DNA of 64,000 bases. Source: Chloroflexota bacterium (GTDB taxonomy: Bacteria; Chloroflexota; Anaerolineae; Anaerolineales; Villigracilaceae). The notes under the pieces were generated by a model. It saw nothing but the letters and a program-made list of their open reading frames with translations, did not search any database and had not been told where the DNA came from. Position numbers and translations under genes: made by a program. Position 1 is the stretch's first letter. Every line of letters begins with the position of its first letter. This document shows positions 7,698 to 15,697 of this stretch, piece by piece. The DNA lies in NCBI GenBank assembly GCA_021824575.1, contig JAKAKJ010000050.1, positions 31,455-95,454 of the forward strand. The letters run 5' to 3'.

Positions 7698-8336
7698 TTA
7701 TTTTTGTTCGAATGCCGCCAGGACTTCCTGCGGCGTTAGCCCTTCGGCAACCAGACGGCGCTTGAGTCTCAGGCGCGCGTCGTGCAAAAGTTTGTAGAGC
7801 GCGTTGCGATTGGTCTTCATTCGTCGAGCCGCTTCTTCGAGCGGGACATCCTGAATCCCAAGCAGGGTGAGCGCCTCGCGCTGTTTCGGAGTCAATTCCT
7901 GTTCCAGAATGCGGCGGATGTGCGCCATCATATCGTCGCGTTCAGCGTTCGCTTCGGGACTTGGCGCATGGTCTGCCATCAGATGCGGCGGTGCGGGCGA
8001 TTCTTCGTTATCCACCAATTCGTCGAGCGAAGAATCCTGCCAGCGTTTGCGGCGCAATTCCGTCAGAGCGATGCGGACGGCAATCTTATGCACCCACGTG
8101 GTGAACATGCTGCGTCCCTCGAACGTGTTGAGCTGGTCGAGGACGCGCAAAAGTGTTTCCTGCGTCACTTCCTCGACGAGCGGCGCGAACAAAGGGTCAT
8201 CGGGTGAAAGCCAGCGGGATAGCGCGTACGGCAGTCCGTGTTGGACAACTTCGCGCAGATCAGCCAGCGCGGCTTCGCGCGCATCTCCATCGGCGCGTAA
8301 GTCAGCAAGCCAGGTTTCGTTGGTACGTGTGGTCAT
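7698..8336 (-). CDS. ECF-type RNA polymerase sigma factor
   Basis: From ATG 8336 the product is 212 residues. The region-2 part includes FAPLVEEVTQETLLRVLDQL and FTTWVHKIAVRIALTELRR. Region 4 has LTPKQREALTLLGIQDVPL with a helix-turn-helix (EEAARRMKTNRNALYKLLHDAR). Upstream in-frame ATGs at 8348 and 8375 are less likely, because 8375 lies in the tRNA-Val terminator and a TATAAT box occupies 8352-8347. That box sits 10 nt before ATG 8336, so the mRNA would be nearly leaderless. The anti-sigma gene follows directly. Confidence 0.88.
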   Translation of the reverse strand: MTTRTNETWLADLRADGDAREAALADLREVVQHGLPYALSRWLSPDDPLFAPLVEEVTQETLLRVLDQLNTFEGRSMFTTWVHKIAVRIALTELRRKRWQDSSLDELVDNEESPAPPHLMADHAPSPEANAERDDMMAHIRRILEQELTPKQREALTLLGIQDVPLEEAARRMKTNRNALYKLLHDARLRLKRRLVAEGLTPQEVLAAFEQK

Positions 8337-8373
8337 GGGTGAAGGCATTATATCAAGAAGCTCTTTTAAAAAC

Positions 8374-8400
8374 AAAAACCATCGCGTTTGCGATGGTTTT
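8374..8400 (-). terminator. terminator of tRNA-Val
   Basis: Inverted repeat AAAACCATCGC / GCGATGGTTTT around a 4-nt loop lies directly after the tRNA 3' end (minus strand) and upstream of the sigma gene promoter. Confidence 0.8.
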
Positions 8401-8401
8401 G

Positions 8402-8475
8402 TGGGCGCGGAGGGACTCGAACCCCCGACCTCATCTGTGTGATAGATGCGCTCTAACCAGCTGAGCTACGCGCCC
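8402..8475 (-). tRNA. tRNA-Val (anticodon CAC)
   Basis: Cloverleaf on the minus strand: acceptor GGGCGCG / CGCGCCC, D-stem with GTAGCTCAGCTGGTTAGAGC, anticodon stem CATCT / AGATG enclosing ATCACAC (anticodon CAC, reads GUG), T-arm GGGGGTTCGAGTCCCTC, discriminator A. CCA is not encoded. Confidence 0.93.
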
Positions 8476-8533
8476 GGAGTGACGCAGATTATAGTCGAGT
8501 GTACTTTCTTGCGCAAGTTGTTTTTGCCAACGG

Positions 8534-9739
8534 TCATGGTGCCGGGGATCGCGGCGGCAATACGTTCCATGGATCAATGACCGTGCTCATCGTGCGAATC
8601 TCAAAGTGCAGGTGCGGGCCGCTGGCGTTGCCGGTCGCGCCGGCTGCTCCGATTACCTGACCCTGAGTCACACTTTGTCCGCACTGCACAAAGATTTGAC
8701 TCAAGTGCGCATATAAGGATTGGAATCCGGTGCCATGATCAATCATGACCATATTTCCGTAGCCGTAGTTATTTACACCGGCATACACAACCACACCTCC
8801 ATCCGTGGCGTAAATGTTATCGCCTAAATTGGCCGCCAGGTCAATGCCGAGGTGGTTGGTCTTGGTGGAGTAATCAAAGCCTGAAAGATAATGCCTGTCC
8901 GTTGGATACACAAAGGTGCCCGTTCCAATTGCGCCGCCGTTCACTGGCGGACAAGCGCCCGGACCTGCTACTTGTGCGCTCGCCGGATTGCTGCGCGTGA
9001 CACCCAATGGAATTTGTCCCAAAGCGTGATACTGGTAAACACCGCCGGGGATGATGATCCATGTGCCTGCGGCGATGCTGGTCGTGTTCGGGTCAAGATG
9101 ATTGCCCGGATAGTTGATGATGTCCGCTGGTGTAACCTGATAGTACTTGGCTACCATGTCAATGGATTCGCCTGCGACCCATTGACGATACACGCCATCC
9201 ACAGGAAGGATCTCCAGTTGCTGGCCTGGTCGGAGGTTATGTGGATCATCCTGCAATAGGCCGTAATTGGCGGAAAAAATCGTCTTGGGCTGCAAATTGA
9301 AATTTTGCGCGATACCAATGATCGTATCGCCAGCCTGTACGGTATATTTCACAATATCCTGGCGCGCCCGCGTCGGAATGTTGGTGTGGATGTCCGTCTG
9401 GCGCAGGACTCCGAACGACGATAAATCCTGAAGCGAGACAGAGGCTTGGGATGGCGCGGCCGCCAACGGCGTCGGGACTTGGGGCGGCTGGCCGTTTCCC
9501 TGGGCTTGCGCGGCAGGCTGACGGAAATACATCTGCGCCAGCCAGATGACGATCACAATCGCAATCAAGGAAAAGATATTTGTTGCGGCGCGCAGCAACG
9601 ACTCGCCGAGTCCCATGTGGAGCAGACTCTGCATCCAAAGGGAAAGGCGGCTGGGCTGATCTATTTGAACAGATGGTTCCTGCGGCTCCGGCGTTTCTCC
9701 CTGTTGAGCCTTTGGATCGTTTGTAAAGTTGTTTTGCAT
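8534..9739 (-). CDS. LysM-M23 membrane-anchored peptidoglycan peptidase
   Basis: 401 residues from ATG 9739, chosen because CGGAGAACC precedes it; the longer frame lacks a ribosome site. A cytosolic acidic N-terminus leads to one membrane helix (ATNIFSLIAIVIVIWLA), a Gln/Pro linker, and two LysM domains (YTVQAGDTIIGIAQNF; a second beginning WVAGESIDMVAKYYQV). The C-terminal M23 (LytM/NlpD-like) domain has zinc ligands HLGIDLA and HLHFEI and the supporting His of SLYAHLSQ. It is a likely cell-wall DD-endopeptidase or division-type amidase activator. All catalytic ligands are present, so it should be active. Confidence 0.92.
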   Translation of the reverse strand: MQNNFTNDPKAQQGETPEPQEPSVQIDQPSRLSLWMQSLLHMGLGESLLRAATNIFSLIAIVIVIWLAQMYFRQPAAQAQGNGQPPQVPTPLAAAPSQASVSLQDLSSFGVLRQTDIHTNIPTRARQDIVKYTVQAGDTIIGIAQNFNLQPKTIFSANYGLLQDDPHNLRPGQQLEILPVDGVYRQWVAGESIDMVAKYYQVTPADIINYPGNHLDPNTTSIAAGTWIIIPGGVYQYHALGQIPLGVTRSNPASAQVAGPGACPPVNGGAIGTGTFVYPTDRHYLSGFDYSTKTNHLGIDLAANLGDNIYATDGGVVVYAGVNNYGYGNMVMIDHGTGFQSLYAHLSQIFVQCGQSVTQGQVIGAAGATGNASGPHLHFEIRTMSTVIDPWNVLPPRSPAP

Positions 9740-9824
9740 GGTTCTCCGGGGCAGGATAATAACATGCGGGGAATCGAGCGTCAAGCGAACCATCCAAACG
9801 CTCACCTGACGTTAAGCCGACGAT

Positions 9825-10496
9825 TTAATTTGCGGGCAAAATGCACTCGGCGCGCTCGTTTGCCGGGCTGTTCACCAGCGCAGAAACCGGGTACGCTTCC
9901 ATCAACTCGGCAGGGAAAGGCTTGATCAGCGGATTCAGATTTTGCGGCGTTTGCGGCGCTTTGTCGAGCCATTGAGCATAATCAACCGGCTTCAAAATTA
10001 CCGGCATTCGATCATGAATGGGTGCCATCAATTTGTTCGCAGTGGTCGTCACAATGGTGCATGTCCGAACTATCGAGCCGTCCGGCGGGTTCCATTCGTC
10101 CCAAAGCCCCGCGAATGCAAATGGCTTTCCGGTTTTGAGATGAATAAAATGCGGAATTTTTGTTTTCGTGCCCGGCCGGGATTTCCATTCGTAAAAACCA
10201 TCGGCAAGAATCAGACAGCGTTTGTATTTGTACCCGCCGCGAAACGACGGCTTTTCGCCCAGCGTCTCACCGCGCGCATTGATGAGTCGGCTGCCAATCG
10301 CCGGGTCTTTTGCCCACGATGGGATCAAGCCCCACACGAAAAAATCCGCTTTGTTGAGCCCATCGTTCGGGATGGCCAACACCGGCTGTGATGGCGCGAC
10401 GTTATAACGCGGCGCGTATTGTTTCGGTAATGTGTAATCTTCAAAAGCCTCTTTGAGCTCCGCGGGATCAACAGTTAAAGTAAATCGTCCGCACAT
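9825..10496 (-). CDS. SRAP (YedK/HMCES-like) abasic-site protein
   Basis: 223 residues. SRAP proteins crosslink through Cys2 to abasic sites in single-stranded DNA. Visible hallmarks are MCGRFTLT at the N-terminus (Cys2 becomes residue 1 after Met removal), NARGET, ADGFYEWK with the catalytic Glu region, and IHDRMPVIL with the conserved His. Length is standard. The start ATG overlaps the selB stop by one base (TAATG), so it is the second gene of a selB-SRAP operon. That pairing has no evident functional reason. Confidence 0.93.
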   Translation of the reverse strand: MCGRFTLTVDPAELKEAFEDYTLPKQYAPRYNVAPSQPVLAIPNDGLNKADFFVWGLIPSWAKDPAIGSRLINARGETLGEKPSFRGGYKYKRCLILADGFYEWKSRPGTKTKIPHFIHLKTGKPFAFAGLWDEWNPPDGSIVRTCTIVTTTANKLMAPIHDRMPVILKPVDYAQWLDKAPQTPQNLNPLIKPFPAELMEAYPVSALVNSPANERAECILPAN

Positions 10497-12391
10497 TATT
10501 TCCTCAGCTTTCGGTAATCGCCCTCGCGCATCGTCATGCCGATGGCGTCGAGGTGTTCAAGCAAAGCCTGCGCGTACTTGCGGCTGGTGTCGAATAAATC
10601 CCGGACTTCGGCCAGCGTGATCTTTCCATTCATCTGAATCGTCGCGCGTACCTTAGCAACCATTGAATCATAATCCTGTTTTCGGAAGACGACATCCGGC
10701 GAAACAGCGACAAGTTCGTGCAATTCGATCAATGCATTGACGATTTCCTCATCGGTTTCTGTTTGACATTCCTTGGCGCTCGGCGGCGAATACGGATTTT
10801 GCGCGAACTTCCGCATCAGCGCCTGGACTTTAGCCTGCTGGCCATTATCGAATTTGATTTCGTGCCCGGCCTTTGCAACCGAACTGCCAGTTTCAGTTAC
10901 GATATTATCTTTTGCGAGTTTCGCAATAATCGCATTGAAAACGCGCGGCGATAATTTGAGTCTGCTCTTGAGCTCTTCGCGCGGCATCCCGCGTCGCAGC
11001 GGGAATTGTTCGTGATAATTGCGAATCAGTTTTTCTGTTTTTGTTTGCAGATCATTCCAGCGCGGCGACGCCATCACCAAAGTCTCGCTGATTGGATTCA
11101 ATTGTCCATCTTCCAGTGCAATGAGTTGATTCGAATCGAATAATTCGCGAATGGCTTGCGCAGCTTGCGTGGATTCCAAATGGGAACGCGCCACAACCTC
11201 TTTGAGTGTCGCGGCTTCGAGCGCCAGCACAGCTTCGAGCAAAATGTCAGCAGGCGAGCCTTGAGCCAGCGCAGCCAGCGATTTCAAGACATTTTCATCG
11301 AATCGTTTGTGGCGCTCTTTTGGCTGGGCATCTACAATCGTTCCGCCGCCCAGTGTTTCACCGGGCGATGGGCGGCGCAAAATATATCGGTCGCCGCGCA
11401 CGCTGACAACTGGATCCCGCAATTCGAGTTGTATCCAGCCATCTTTGCCGGGCATAAGTTCTTCTGTGTCGAGCAGGCGGAGTCTCGCGATGGTTTCTGT
11501 GGTCCCGATAAAAACTTTTACTTCGCCGGCATGTTTTAGTGAAGCGGAAACATCTGGCAATAAACGAAAACGCGCGTCAAGCCGCCGCGTGGGTTGATAT
11601 TGTCCGGGATGAATCAAAACTTCACCGCGCTGAATTTGTTCGGATGCAATTCCAGAAATATTGACTGCCGTGCGCGAGCCGGGAACAGCCGTCTCTTCTT
11701 TTTTTCTGTGCATTTGCAAGCCGCGAATTCTCCCGCTTAAGCCGGATGGCAGGATTTGAATCTCGTCGCCGGTTGCAAGATGACCATCACTCAATGTTCC
11801 GGTGACGACTGTGCCGAATCCACTCATGGTGAAGACGCGGTCAATGGGGAGGCGCGGTCGGCCAAGATCAGGCCGCGCGGGCTTTTGTTTAAGGATTTCA
11901 CTGAGGGTCGCTCTCAGTTCGTCGAGTCCGCTTTGGGTCCGGGCTGAGACGCGGAGAATCGGCGCGCCGCGCAAGATCGTGTCTTTGACTGCGGCGCGAA
12001 TATCTGCTTCGACAAGGTCGAGCCAGTCTTTGTCCTGAATCAAATCAATTTTTGTCAGAGCGATCAAGCCGGATGGAATTTGAAGCAGATCGAGAATCGC
12101 CAGATGTTCTTTGGTCTGGGGCATGATGCCTTCGTCCGCGGCGATAACCAAAAGCGCTGCGTCGATTCCGCCGACACCCGCCAGCATGTTCTCGATGAAA
12201 TCGCGATGACCTGGTACATCTACGATCCCAATTTCTTCGCCGCTTGGGAGTGTGAGCCAGCCGAAGCCGAGCTCAATCGTCATCTCGCGCGCCTGTTCTT
12301 CTTTCAGGCGGTCGGGATGTGTGCCGGTGAGGGCTTCGATCAATGTGGATTTGCCATGGTCAACGTGACCGGCGGTTCCAATGACGCGCAT
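10496..12391 (-). CDS. selB: selenocysteine-specific elongation factor SelB
   Basis: 631 residues. SelB delivers Sec-tRNA to UGA codons followed by a SECIS hairpin. The GTPase domain has G1 AGHVDHGKST (residues 7-16), G3 DVPGHRDF, G4 TKID and G5 SAR. EF-Tu-like domains II and III follow, then a C-terminal half of tandem winged-helix domains that read mRNA (ends RKYAQALLEHLDAIGMTMREG). Length matches bacterial SelB. The only recognised Sec gene in the window is selD at 45860-46921; selA and selC are not seen here. SRAP is co-transcribed downstream. No clear ribosome site stands before ATG. Confidence 0.95.
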   Translation of the reverse strand: MRVIGTAGHVDHGKSTLIEALTGTHPDRLKEEQAREMTIELGFGWLTLPSGEEIGIVDVPGHRDFIENMLAGVGGIDAALLVIAADEGIMPQTKEHLAILDLLQIPSGLIALTKIDLIQDKDWLDLVEADIRAAVKDTILRGAPILRVSARTQSGLDELRATLSEILKQKPARPDLGRPRLPIDRVFTMSGFGTVVTGTLSDGHLATGDEIQILPSGLSGRIRGLQMHRKKEETAVPGSRTAVNISGIASEQIQRGEVLIHPGQYQPTRRLDARFRLLPDVSASLKHAGEVKVFIGTTETIARLRLLDTEELMPGKDGWIQLELRDPVVSVRGDRYILRRPSPGETLGGGTIVDAQPKERHKRFDENVLKSLAALAQGSPADILLEAVLALEAATLKEVVARSHLESTQAAQAIRELFDSNQLIALEDGQLNPISETLVMASPRWNDLQTKTEKLIRNYHEQFPLRRGMPREELKSRLKLSPRVFNAIIAKLAKDNIVTETGSSVAKAGHEIKFDNGQQAKVQALMRKFAQNPYSPPSAKECQTETDEEIVNALIELHELVAVSPDVVFRKQDYDSMVAKVRATIQMNGKITLAEVRDLFDTSRKYAQALLEHLDAIGMTMREGDYRKLRK

Positions 12392-12404
12392 AGGATTTCT
12401 TTGC

Positions 12405-12445
12405 TCTTTCTTCTTTCCCGACCAAGAAAGAGGAAAGAAGAAAGA
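12405..12445. repeat. intergenic hairpin of the CTTTCTTCTTTC family
   Basis: 14-bp inverted repeat (TCTTTCTTCTTTCC / GGAAAGAAGAAAGA) between the coiled-coil gene and selB. A close relative lies at 20752-20800. It may act as a terminator for the coiled-coil gene upstream on the minus strand. Confidence 0.6.
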
Positions 12446-12451
12446 AGCTCT

Positions 12452-13651
12452 TTATCGCGAAGCTTTCTTCGCTTTTGTTTTGGCGTGGCCCATGATCCGT
12501 TCGTAAGCCGTCAGCCATTCATTGGCAAGGTTCATCAGTTCCTGAAGCTGTTGTTCGGTTACGTCCGTGGTCTGGTGCAGTTGATCCTGGATTGTCTGAG
12601 ATGAATCGTCAAGCTGTGTGACGTGTTGTTCGAGTTTATCTATGTCCTTGCGAAGATCGCGCATCGTTTCTTCCTGACCGAGGGAATGGCTTGTCCAGCG
12701 TTTTTGTTCGTCGGCTTTGAACGCGACCCATTCCTGCCGGATGCGTTCCTCCGCCAATCTTTGCATTTCACTGACTTCGAGCGTGCGGCGCTCCATTTTT
12801 TGATTGATCTCGGTATAGGCTTCCTGTGCGCGTTTGGCGGCGCGGATGGTATCGTCGAGGGCTGCGACCTGCAGTTGAATATTTTCGGCCTGCTTCTTGA
12901 AAACTTCGTATTGTCCCTGCCATTCCTTCCAGGCACGATCGCGCTCAACCAACGCGATGGCTTGTTGATCGAGAAAAGCAGTCTGCGCGGCTTTTCGTTC
13001 AGATTCGGTTTCGAGCAATTCTGTGATGCGATTCTCGAGATTGCGGATGCTGTCTGTGTGCAAGACGGCTTTTTCGCGCGCATCGTCAGCGCGTTTGCGT
13101 ACTGCCGCCAATTCGCCCTGCAAATCAGCCAGTCGTTTGGCGTCCTGCCGCCGGGCCTCTTCGATTGGCTTTGGCGCGATCATCGCCTGTTCGCTTTTTT
13201 CCACAGCCTCTTCGACTTTGGCGCGCATGTCCTGAATTGCCAGATTGAGACGCTGCTCTTCGTGGGCCTGGACTTTAAATTGCTTTTCGATCTCGTCGAA
13301 CTTCAATTGGCTGGCGATCTTTGTGATGGATTTGTTGATCTCATTTAGTTCAGCGCGGTTCAATTTGGCGGATTCCTGTTCGCGGCGCAGGGCGCGTTTT
13401 TCCACGGCATCAACCAGCTTGTTCAGGTCGCCGCGCTGCTTTTCCATCATCTGGTCGAATTGATTTAAACGCGCGACAGTTGGGCCAAGATCTTCGATGT
13501 CTTTGCTCAGACTCTTGAATTGTTTGCTCAAAGCATTGACGGTTGTTTCGATGGACGTCAGTTGCTGACTCAAATCGCTAATGGCGGTTTTGTTCTTTCG
13601 CTGCTGGTCGTCGAGCCATTCGAGACGTTTTGTGATCTGTTCGAATTCCAT
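12452..13651 (-). CDS. long coiled-coil protein of unknown function
   Basis: 399 residues, almost entirely heptad-type coiled coil rich in Glu, Lys, Gln and Ala (ITKRLEWLDDQQRKNKTAIS at the start; ATVE-type repeats throughout), with a basic C-terminus (HAKTKAKKASR). There is no signal peptide or membrane span. An upstream TATAAT at about 13679-13674 and an AGGAGG-type ribosome site (CGGAGGATTAC) support the ATG. It lies between a membrane-subunit operon and selB. It could be a cytoskeletal or scaffold protein; nothing more specific can be said. Confidence 0.75.
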   Translation of the reverse strand: MEFEQITKRLEWLDDQQRKNKTAISDLSQQLTSIETTVNALSKQFKSLSKDIEDLGPTVARLNQFDQMMEKQRGDLNKLVDAVEKRALRREQESAKLNRAELNEINKSITKIASQLKFDEIEKQFKVQAHEEQRLNLAIQDMRAKVEEAVEKSEQAMIAPKPIEEARRQDAKRLADLQGELAAVRKRADDAREKAVLHTDSIRNLENRITELLETESERKAAQTAFLDQQAIALVERDRAWKEWQGQYEVFKKQAENIQLQVAALDDTIRAAKRAQEAYTEINQKMERRTLEVSEMQRLAEERIRQEWVAFKADEQKRWTSHSLGQEETMRDLRKDIDKLEQHVTQLDDSSQTIQDQLHQTTDVTEQQLQELMNLANEWLTAYERIMGHAKTKAKKASR

Positions 13652-13699
13652 GTAATCCTCCGAAAAGCGGATAGATTATAGCATGCCGGTTAAAGCGTC

Positions 13700-15097
13700 C
13701 TAGCGCCCAAGATGTTGGAACATGAGCGGCAGGTTTTCGAGAAACGGGCGCATGATCTGCGGAAATATTCCAAGCAGGAACAGCCCGGTGATTCCGATGC
13801 CCAACATGCCACGTTGTATCCAATTTTCTTTTAAGCTCCACCTAGTTTCTTCTTTTTGCATGACCAGCACAGCCATCATTCTGACAGCTCCAACCAACAA
13901 TCCGAGCAGGCCGATCAAAAACAAGATTGCCGCGCCAAATGACGCGCCGGCCAGTCCCTGCCATAAAGCCAGGCGCGGCGGGAAACCAGCCAGCAAAGGA
14001 AAGCCGGCTGTCGAAAGTACGGCGAAGACCAGCGCCGCAGATGCCAGTGGGTAGGCGCGGGCCAATCCCTGCGCGGACGAAAATTCGAGCGACGCATTTT
14101 CTTTTTTGAGAATGGACAGCGCCAGTGCCCAGACGGCGAGACCAAGTCCGCGTGGGATGATGAGCAGGAAGAACAGATCGAGACTCCCCGCGGTTGTCAG
14201 GCTCAGCGCCAGCAAAATAAAACCTGTTTCTGCGATGGCGGTGTAAGCCATCAGCCGTTCCAGTTTGCGCTGGAAGGCGGCCCACAATCCTCCCGATAAG
14301 AGCATCAGCAATCCGATCCCGCGCAGCCCCGCCAGCACTTCAGGCGATGTTCTCAACCACGCGTAGCGGTCCAGAAAACTCATTCCAAAGATGCTGGCAA
14401 TCGTCGGCAAAAGCCATAACAAAAAACCGACCACATACGGCGAAGATTCCTCCAGCAATTGTGGAATCCATGTGTAGAGCGGAAAGATCGCGAGAAGGAA
14501 GGCAAAGCCCAATCCGAGCATGCTGGTGGATTGGATGGTGAGTGTCAGGTCGCCGGGGCTGGCTTCCACGCCCGCCAGCAGCCATCCGGCAAACAGAAGG
14601 AACGGCATTGCCAACGTTTGATAAATCAGAAAACGAATCACACCGCGCCCGGGCTTTTGATCCGACGGTGACAGCAATGGCACGGCAGCCATCACGGCCA
14701 GCTCGATCAACAAAGCGGCATATAGAAAAGGCTGGACGGCAATCGAAGCGACCAATAGTGCGGTGATGATTAATCCCAATGGAATCAACCGAAGAGCCAC
14801 ACCCGCCGCTTCCGCCCCAAAGAACCACAGCGCGCACATTCCAAAAATGATGACAAGTAGCGGCGCGTCGGCGGGCGGAAGGAGGAAACTGCGTCCGAGG
14901 ATGGATGCGGACGATGCAATCTTCAGCGAGAGCGGGCCGATCCGCAGCGCTTCGTCAATCGGGACGATGAGCGCGATGCCCGCCAAAACAAGCGAAGTCC
15001 CGCCGCCGATAACAGCCACCGTGCGTTCGCGTAAAAGCAGGAGTGTAAAACTGCCAATCAAAATGGGGAGAAGGATCCAAAGAATGGGTGCGCTCAC
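13700..15097 (-). CDS. complex I/antiporter-like membrane subunit (NuoN/MrpD-like)
   Basis: 465 residues with about 14 hydrophobic helices, belonging to the proton-antiporter superfamily (NuoL/M/N, MrpA/D, HyfB/F). Visible family features are a charged residue in a helix (PLYTWIPQLLEES), the LMAYTAIAETGFILLALSL segment typical of NuoN-like subunits, and FPLLAGFPPRLALW. It is the last gene of a three-gene membrane operon, overlapping the middle gene by 4 nt. It likely conducts protons or sodium as part of a complex. No quinone-, NADH- or hydrogenase-binding subunit is encoded nearby. Confidence 0.8.
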   Translation of the reverse strand: MSAPILWILLPILIGSFTLLLLRERTVAVIGGGTSLVLAGIALIVPIDEALRIGPLSLKIASSASILGRSFLLPPADAPLLVIIFGMCALWFFGAEAAGVALRLIPLGLIITALLVASIAVQPFLYAALLIELAVMAAVPLLSPSDQKPGRGVIRFLIYQTLAMPFLLFAGWLLAGVEASPGDLTLTIQSTSMLGLGFAFLLAIFPLYTWIPQLLEESSPYVVGFLLWLLPTIASIFGMSFLDRYAWLRTSPEVLAGLRGIGLLMLLSGGLWAAFQRKLERLMAYTAIAETGFILLALSLTTAGSLDLFFLLIIPRGLGLAVWALALSILKKENASLEFSSAQGLARAYPLASAALVFAVLSTAGFPLLAGFPPRLALWQGLAGASFGAAILFLIGLLGLLVGAVRMMAVLVMQKEETRWSLKENWIQRGMLGIGITGLFLLGIFPQIMRPFLENLPLMFQHLGR

Positions 15098-15696
15098 GCG
15101 GCTTCCTCCTCTGGAGAAAGTTCTGCATTGATTAAATATGCGCCGATCAAACCCAATCCCAAATTGACAACTGCCAGCAGCGCCGCGACGAGGATCGAGC
15201 TTTCCACACCGGCGTAGATGATTTCGAATCCAGCCAGAATGGTGAGAAGGGAATAAATCACGCGCGTGATTTCAGACCTTGTGCCGAGATGCAGCAAGCC
15301 GTTGCCGATCAATAAAATTCCTCCGGCAACGACAGGCAGACCGATTCCGGGAATTGCGCTTTCGACGTGCGGTGTTGCCGCGATGGTCAGCACGACGATC
15401 ATGCCAATCATGAATAATCGAAATACGCGGCCCCTCGGCCAAAATTGTCCGGGAACTTCTTCGCGTGGTGTAAGTGCGTTCAACGTCATTCCAATCGCCG
15501 CAGTAGCCATCCAGCCGGTGACTAATTTGACGGCGGCCATGCCAATCGGCCAATGTTGGGCTACCAAAATGAACGTGCCCAAATATTGCGCGGCGAGCAG
15601 ACCCAGATCCCAGCGCCAGTCGCGGTTCAAAATCAAACCGGCGGAGGTTGCGAGTAATAGGAGGACAGCAATCCATGCAAGGATGACGGCAAACAT
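15094..15696 (-). CDS. small complex I/hydrogenase-4-like membrane subunit (HyfE-like)
   Basis: 200 residues, about six hydrophobic helices. Size, position between two antiporter-like genes, and the C-terminal segments (RVIYSLLTILAGFEIIYAGV, LLAVVNLGLGLIGAYLINAE) resemble HyfE/NuoK-related subunits, but the resemblance is weak and partly based on context. It starts 1 nt after the upstream gene ends and overlaps the downstream gene by 4 nt, so the three products are probably made in fixed ratio. No ribosome site is needed because of coupling. Confidence 0.65.
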   Translation of the reverse strand: MFAVILAWIAVLLLLATSAGLILNRDWRWDLGLLAAQYLGTFILVAQHWPIGMAAVKLVTGWMATAAIGMTLNALTPREEVPGQFWPRGRVFRLFMIGMIVVLTIAATPHVESAIPGIGLPVVAGGILLIGNGLLHLGTRSEITRVIYSLLTILAGFEIIYAGVESSILVAALLAVVNLGLGLIGAYLINAELSPEEEAA

Positions 15697-15697
15697 G

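Noticed and set aside
8375..8375. Sigma factor start at 8375
   Set aside because: It lies in the terminator of tRNA-Val and upstream of the -10 box.
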